Origin: JBBARC01 sp040400005
GTDB taxonomy: Bacteria > Pseudomonadota > Alphaproteobacteria > Acetobacterales > Acetobacteraceae
Direction: 5' to 3'
Assembly (NCBI GenBank): GCA_040400005.1
Contig: JBBARC010000023.1
Location: 1-45,494, forward strand
Length of the DNA stretch: 45,494 nt
Each line of letters starts with the position of its first letter. Positions within the stretch are counted from its first letter, which is position 1. The position numbers and the translations under genes are program-made. Of this stretch, positions 43,503 to 45,494 are shown piece by piece. Below the pieces are notes generated by a model. The model was not told the DNA's origin. It ran no database searches and saw nothing but the letters and a program-made list of their open reading frames with translations.

Positions 43503-43536
43503 AGGCTCAACCGGATTTTTGGAAAGGACCGCCCTG

Positions 43537-44334
43537 ATGGCGATACCCGATTTTACCCTGCGTCAACTGCTCGAAGCTGGCGTTCACTTTGGTCACCACA
43601 CCCGCCGCTGGAACCCCGCCATGGGGCCATACCTGTTTGGGGTGCGTAACCAGGTTCACATTATCGACCTGCAGCAGACCGTGCCGTTGCTCGATCGTTC
43701 CTTGCGCGCCGTGCGTGATACGGTCGCCGGTGGTGGCCGCGTGCTGTTTGTCGGCACCAAGCGCGCCGCCGCAGAATACGTCGCCGATAGCGCCAAGCGC
43801 TGCGGCCAGTATTACGTGAACCACCGCTGGCTCGGCGGCATGCTGACCAACTGGAAAACCATCACCGGGTCGATCAAGCGGCTGCGCCAGATCGAAGAAC
43901 AGCTTTCCGGCGATACCCAGGGCCTGACCAAGAAAGAGATCCTCGAGCTCACCCGCGATCGCGATAAGCTGGAGCGCTCGCTGGGTGGCATCAAGGAAAT
44001 GGGTGGCCTGCCCGATATCCTGTTTATTATCGACACCAACAAAGAAAAATTGGCGGTCGAAGAAGCCAACAAGCTCGGCATCCCCGTGATCGCCGTGCTC
44101 GATAGCAACTCCGATCCCGCCGGCATCACCTATCCGATCCCCGGCAATGATGACGCGATCCGCGCCATTACGCTGTATTGCGACCTGATTTCTGGCGCGG
44201 TGCTTGATGGCATCAGCCAGGAAATGGCCGCATCAGGTGCCGATATGGGTGCTGTGGAAGAAGTGATGGAAGCCGAAATCGCGGTGCCGGAAATCGCCGC
44301 CGAACTGACAGCAGACGCCGCCCCCGCGGCCTAA
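43537..44334 (+). CDS. rpsB: 30S ribosomal protein S2
   Basis: The product is 265 residues: FTLRQLLEAGVHFGHHTRRWNPAMGPYLFGVRNQVHIIDLQQT, VGTKRAAAEYVADSAKRCGQYYVNHRWLGGMLTNWKTI, and VLDSNSDPAGITYPIPGNDDAIRAI. It is a small-subunit protein near S1. The acidic/Ala-rich tail after about residue 225 is normal. ATG at 43537 follows AAGGA; the frame open to 43294 is not coding. tsf follows. Confidence 0.97.
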   Translation: MAIPDFTLRQLLEAGVHFGHHTRRWNPAMGPYLFGVRNQVHIIDLQQTVPLLDRSLRAVRDTVAGGGRVLFVGTKRAAAEYVADSAKRCGQYYVNHRWLGGMLTNWKTITGSIKRLRQIEEQLSGDTQGLTKKEILELTRDRDKLERSLGGIKEMGGLPDILFIIDTNKEKLAVEEANKLGIPVIAVLDSNSDPAGITYPIPGNDDAIRAITLYCDLISGAVLDGISQEMAASGADMGAVEEVMEAEIAVPEIAAELTADAAPAA

Positions 44335-44399
44335 GCCTAAAGTTTGCGGGCAGGGCGTATCGCCCGGCCCGCGCGCGCGTTTCCAACCGTTCCACCCTA

Positions 44400-44427
44400 T
44401 CAGCCTGATCGTTCGCGGTCAGGCTGA
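44400..44427 (+). terminator. Hairpin between rpsB and tsf
   Basis: The 9-base stem TCAGCCTGA (44400-44408) pairs with TCAGGCTGA (44419-44427) 38 bases before the tsf ATG. No T-run follows, so it may set relative expression of the two genes and not terminate fully. Confidence 0.5.
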
Positions 44428-44465
44428 AATGGCTTTAACCGCAAACGATTTTATGGAGGCCGTAG

Positions 44466-45374
44466 ATGGCTGAAGTTACCGCCGCGTTGGTCAAAGACCT
44501 GCGCGAAAAAACCGGCGCCGGCATGATGGATTGCAAGCGCGCATTGGTCGAAACCGAAGGCGATACCGAAGCCGCGATCGACTGGCTGCGCAAAAAGGGC
44601 CTATCCGCCGCCGCCAAAAAATCCGGCCGCATCGCCGCCGAAGGTTTGGTGGGTGTTGCCACCGCCCCATGCCGCGCCGCCATGGTAGAAATTAACGCCG
44701 AAACGGATTTCGTTGCCCGCAACGAGGCGTTTCAGGCGTTCGTTGAAACGGTTGCCAAAATTGCCCTTGATGTGGGCGAGGAAATTGACGCGATCAAAGC
44801 CGCCCCGTACCCCGGCACCGGCCGCACGGTTGCCGAAGAAACCGGCCACCTGGTGGCGACAATCGGTGAAAACATGGTGCTGCGCCGCGCCCGCGTGCTG
44901 CACGTGCCGCATGGGGCGGTGGCATCCTACATGCACCAAGCGCTGCGCCCCGGTTTGGGCAAAATCGGCGTGCTGGTGGCCATTGAAGGCACCAGCGAAC
45001 TGACCGCCATGGAAACCCTCGGCCGCCAGGTAGGCATGCACATCGCCGCTACCCGCCCCGATTCGCTGGATATCGATGCGGTGGACCCGGCAGCCCTGGA
45101 GCGCGAACGCGCCGTGCTGAGCGAACAAGCCCGCGCATCGGGCAAGCCCGAAGCCATTATCGAGAAAATGGTCGATGGGCGCATTAAGAAATACTACGAA
45201 GAAGTGGTGCTGCTGGAACAAGTGTGGGTGCACGATGGCGAAAGCCGGGTGCGCGCCGTCGCCCACAAAGCCGGCGTAAAACTCACCGGCTTCGCCCGCT
45301 TCCAGTTGGGCGAAGGTGTCGAAAAACAAGAAAGCGACTTCGCCGCCGAAGTCGCCGCTGCGGCGGGAGTTTGA
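44466..45374 (+). CDS. tsf: Translation elongation factor Ts
   Basis: The product is 302 residues. The N-terminal UBA-like module is AALVKDLREKTGAGMMDCKRALVETEGDTEAAIDWLRKKGL. The core motif is MVEINAETDFVARNEAFQ, and the C-terminal region is VWVHDGESRVRAVAHKAGVKLTGFARFQLGEGVEK. EF-Ts exchanges GDP for GTP on EF-Tu. TGGAGG precedes the ATG. It is paired with rpsB as usual. Confidence 0.97.
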   Translation: MAEVTAALVKDLREKTGAGMMDCKRALVETEGDTEAAIDWLRKKGLSAAAKKSGRIAAEGLVGVATAPCRAAMVEINAETDFVARNEAFQAFVETVAKIALDVGEEIDAIKAAPYPGTGRTVAEETGHLVATIGENMVLRRARVLHVPHGAVASYMHQALRPGLGKIGVLVAIEGTSELTAMETLGRQVGMHIAATRPDSLDIDAVDPAALERERAVLSEQARASGKPEAIIEKMVDGRIKKYYEEVVLLEQVWVHDGESRVRAVAHKAGVKLTGFARFQLGEGVEKQESDFAAEVAAAAGV

Positions 45375-45380
45375 GGCTAA

Positions 45381-45494
45381 AGGAAGACGGGGGGCTTTGC
45401 CCCCTCGACCCCCACTAAGGGCTCGCCCTTAGAACCCTTAGCTTGGGGGCGGGGGGAAGGGCCAACACGGGGGTTGCAACATCACCGTCGGCCC
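45381..45494. repeat. Large multi-hairpin intergenic repeat, copy R4 (cut by window edge)
   Basis: Left flank GGGGGCTTTGCCCCC and CTAAGGGCTCGCCCTTAG, then a G-rich left arm (45445-45463), a 26-base loop starting AACAC and ending GTC (45464-45489), and the first bases of the right arm. The loop middle differs from the other copies. It follows the tsf stop. Confidence 0.7.

Noticed and set aside
43380..43510. Known metabolite riboswitch before rpsB
   Set aside because: The fold does not contain the conserved cores of the TPP, cobalamin, SAM-II, c-di-GMP or fluoride classes as I know them.

Overview
The window looks like chromosomal DNA of an alphaproteobacterium, most likely Rhodospirillales and possibly an Acetobacteraceae relative. 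This rests on gene order and families: pcm-tolC-popZ(DUF2497)-valS, proS-lolC-lolD-dnaE, rpsB-tsf and a short 436-residue ProRS are typical alphaproteobacterial arrangements. The species assignment is inference. Most of the window is housekeeping DNA with short accessory patches between blocks.

Layout. 1-1900 is decayed: a truncated TetR-type gene, an acyltransferase-3 pseudogene with an in-frame TAG, and REP-like hairpins. 1.9-6.3 kb holds a possible Cys-rich small ORF joined by a TAATG overlap to an AraC regulator, a secreted Asp-box (sialidase-fold) protein, a DUF1579-like gene framed by a 55-bp imperfect direct repeat, and a phage-type lysozyme. 6.3-13.1 kb carries a DUF815 ATPase, yajC, sodB plus a small downstream ORF, a squalene/phytoene-synthase-family gene, a chemoreceptor, a thiolase and tRNA-Cys. 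13.3-19.1 kb is pcm-tolC-popZ-valS. A membrane diguanylate cyclase and an IS1595/ISXO2-type transposase relic follow.

21.0-30.0 kb is proS-lolC-lolD-dnaE, with a TonB-dependent receptor whose start overlaps the dnaE stop. 30.0-36.4 kb on the minus strand is a branched-chain amino acid type ABC importer (livHMGF, livK) followed by an aldehyde dehydrogenase. 36.7-38.4 kb has a small membrane ORF coupled to an MBL-fold hydrolase, and a small periplasmic protein. 38.5-41.7 kb (minus) is an overlapping gpx-alr-mlaE-mlaF operon. 41.9-43.3 kb has a pentapeptide-repeat protein and a parDE module whose toxin carries a premature TAG. The window ends with a structured leader, rpsB and tsf.

The most unusual non-coding signal is a family of large multi-hairpin intergenic repeats at 7.6, 11.5, 36.4 and 45.4 kb, with a half-copy at 16.3 kb. 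Long inverted arms flank a 26-27-nt loop. In the two best copies the outer flanks are inverted relative to each other while the loop keeps its orientation. A second family of four A/T-rich hairpins sits just downstream of gene ends. No clearly new defence or biosynthetic system is visible; the findings are mostly structural and evolutionary.
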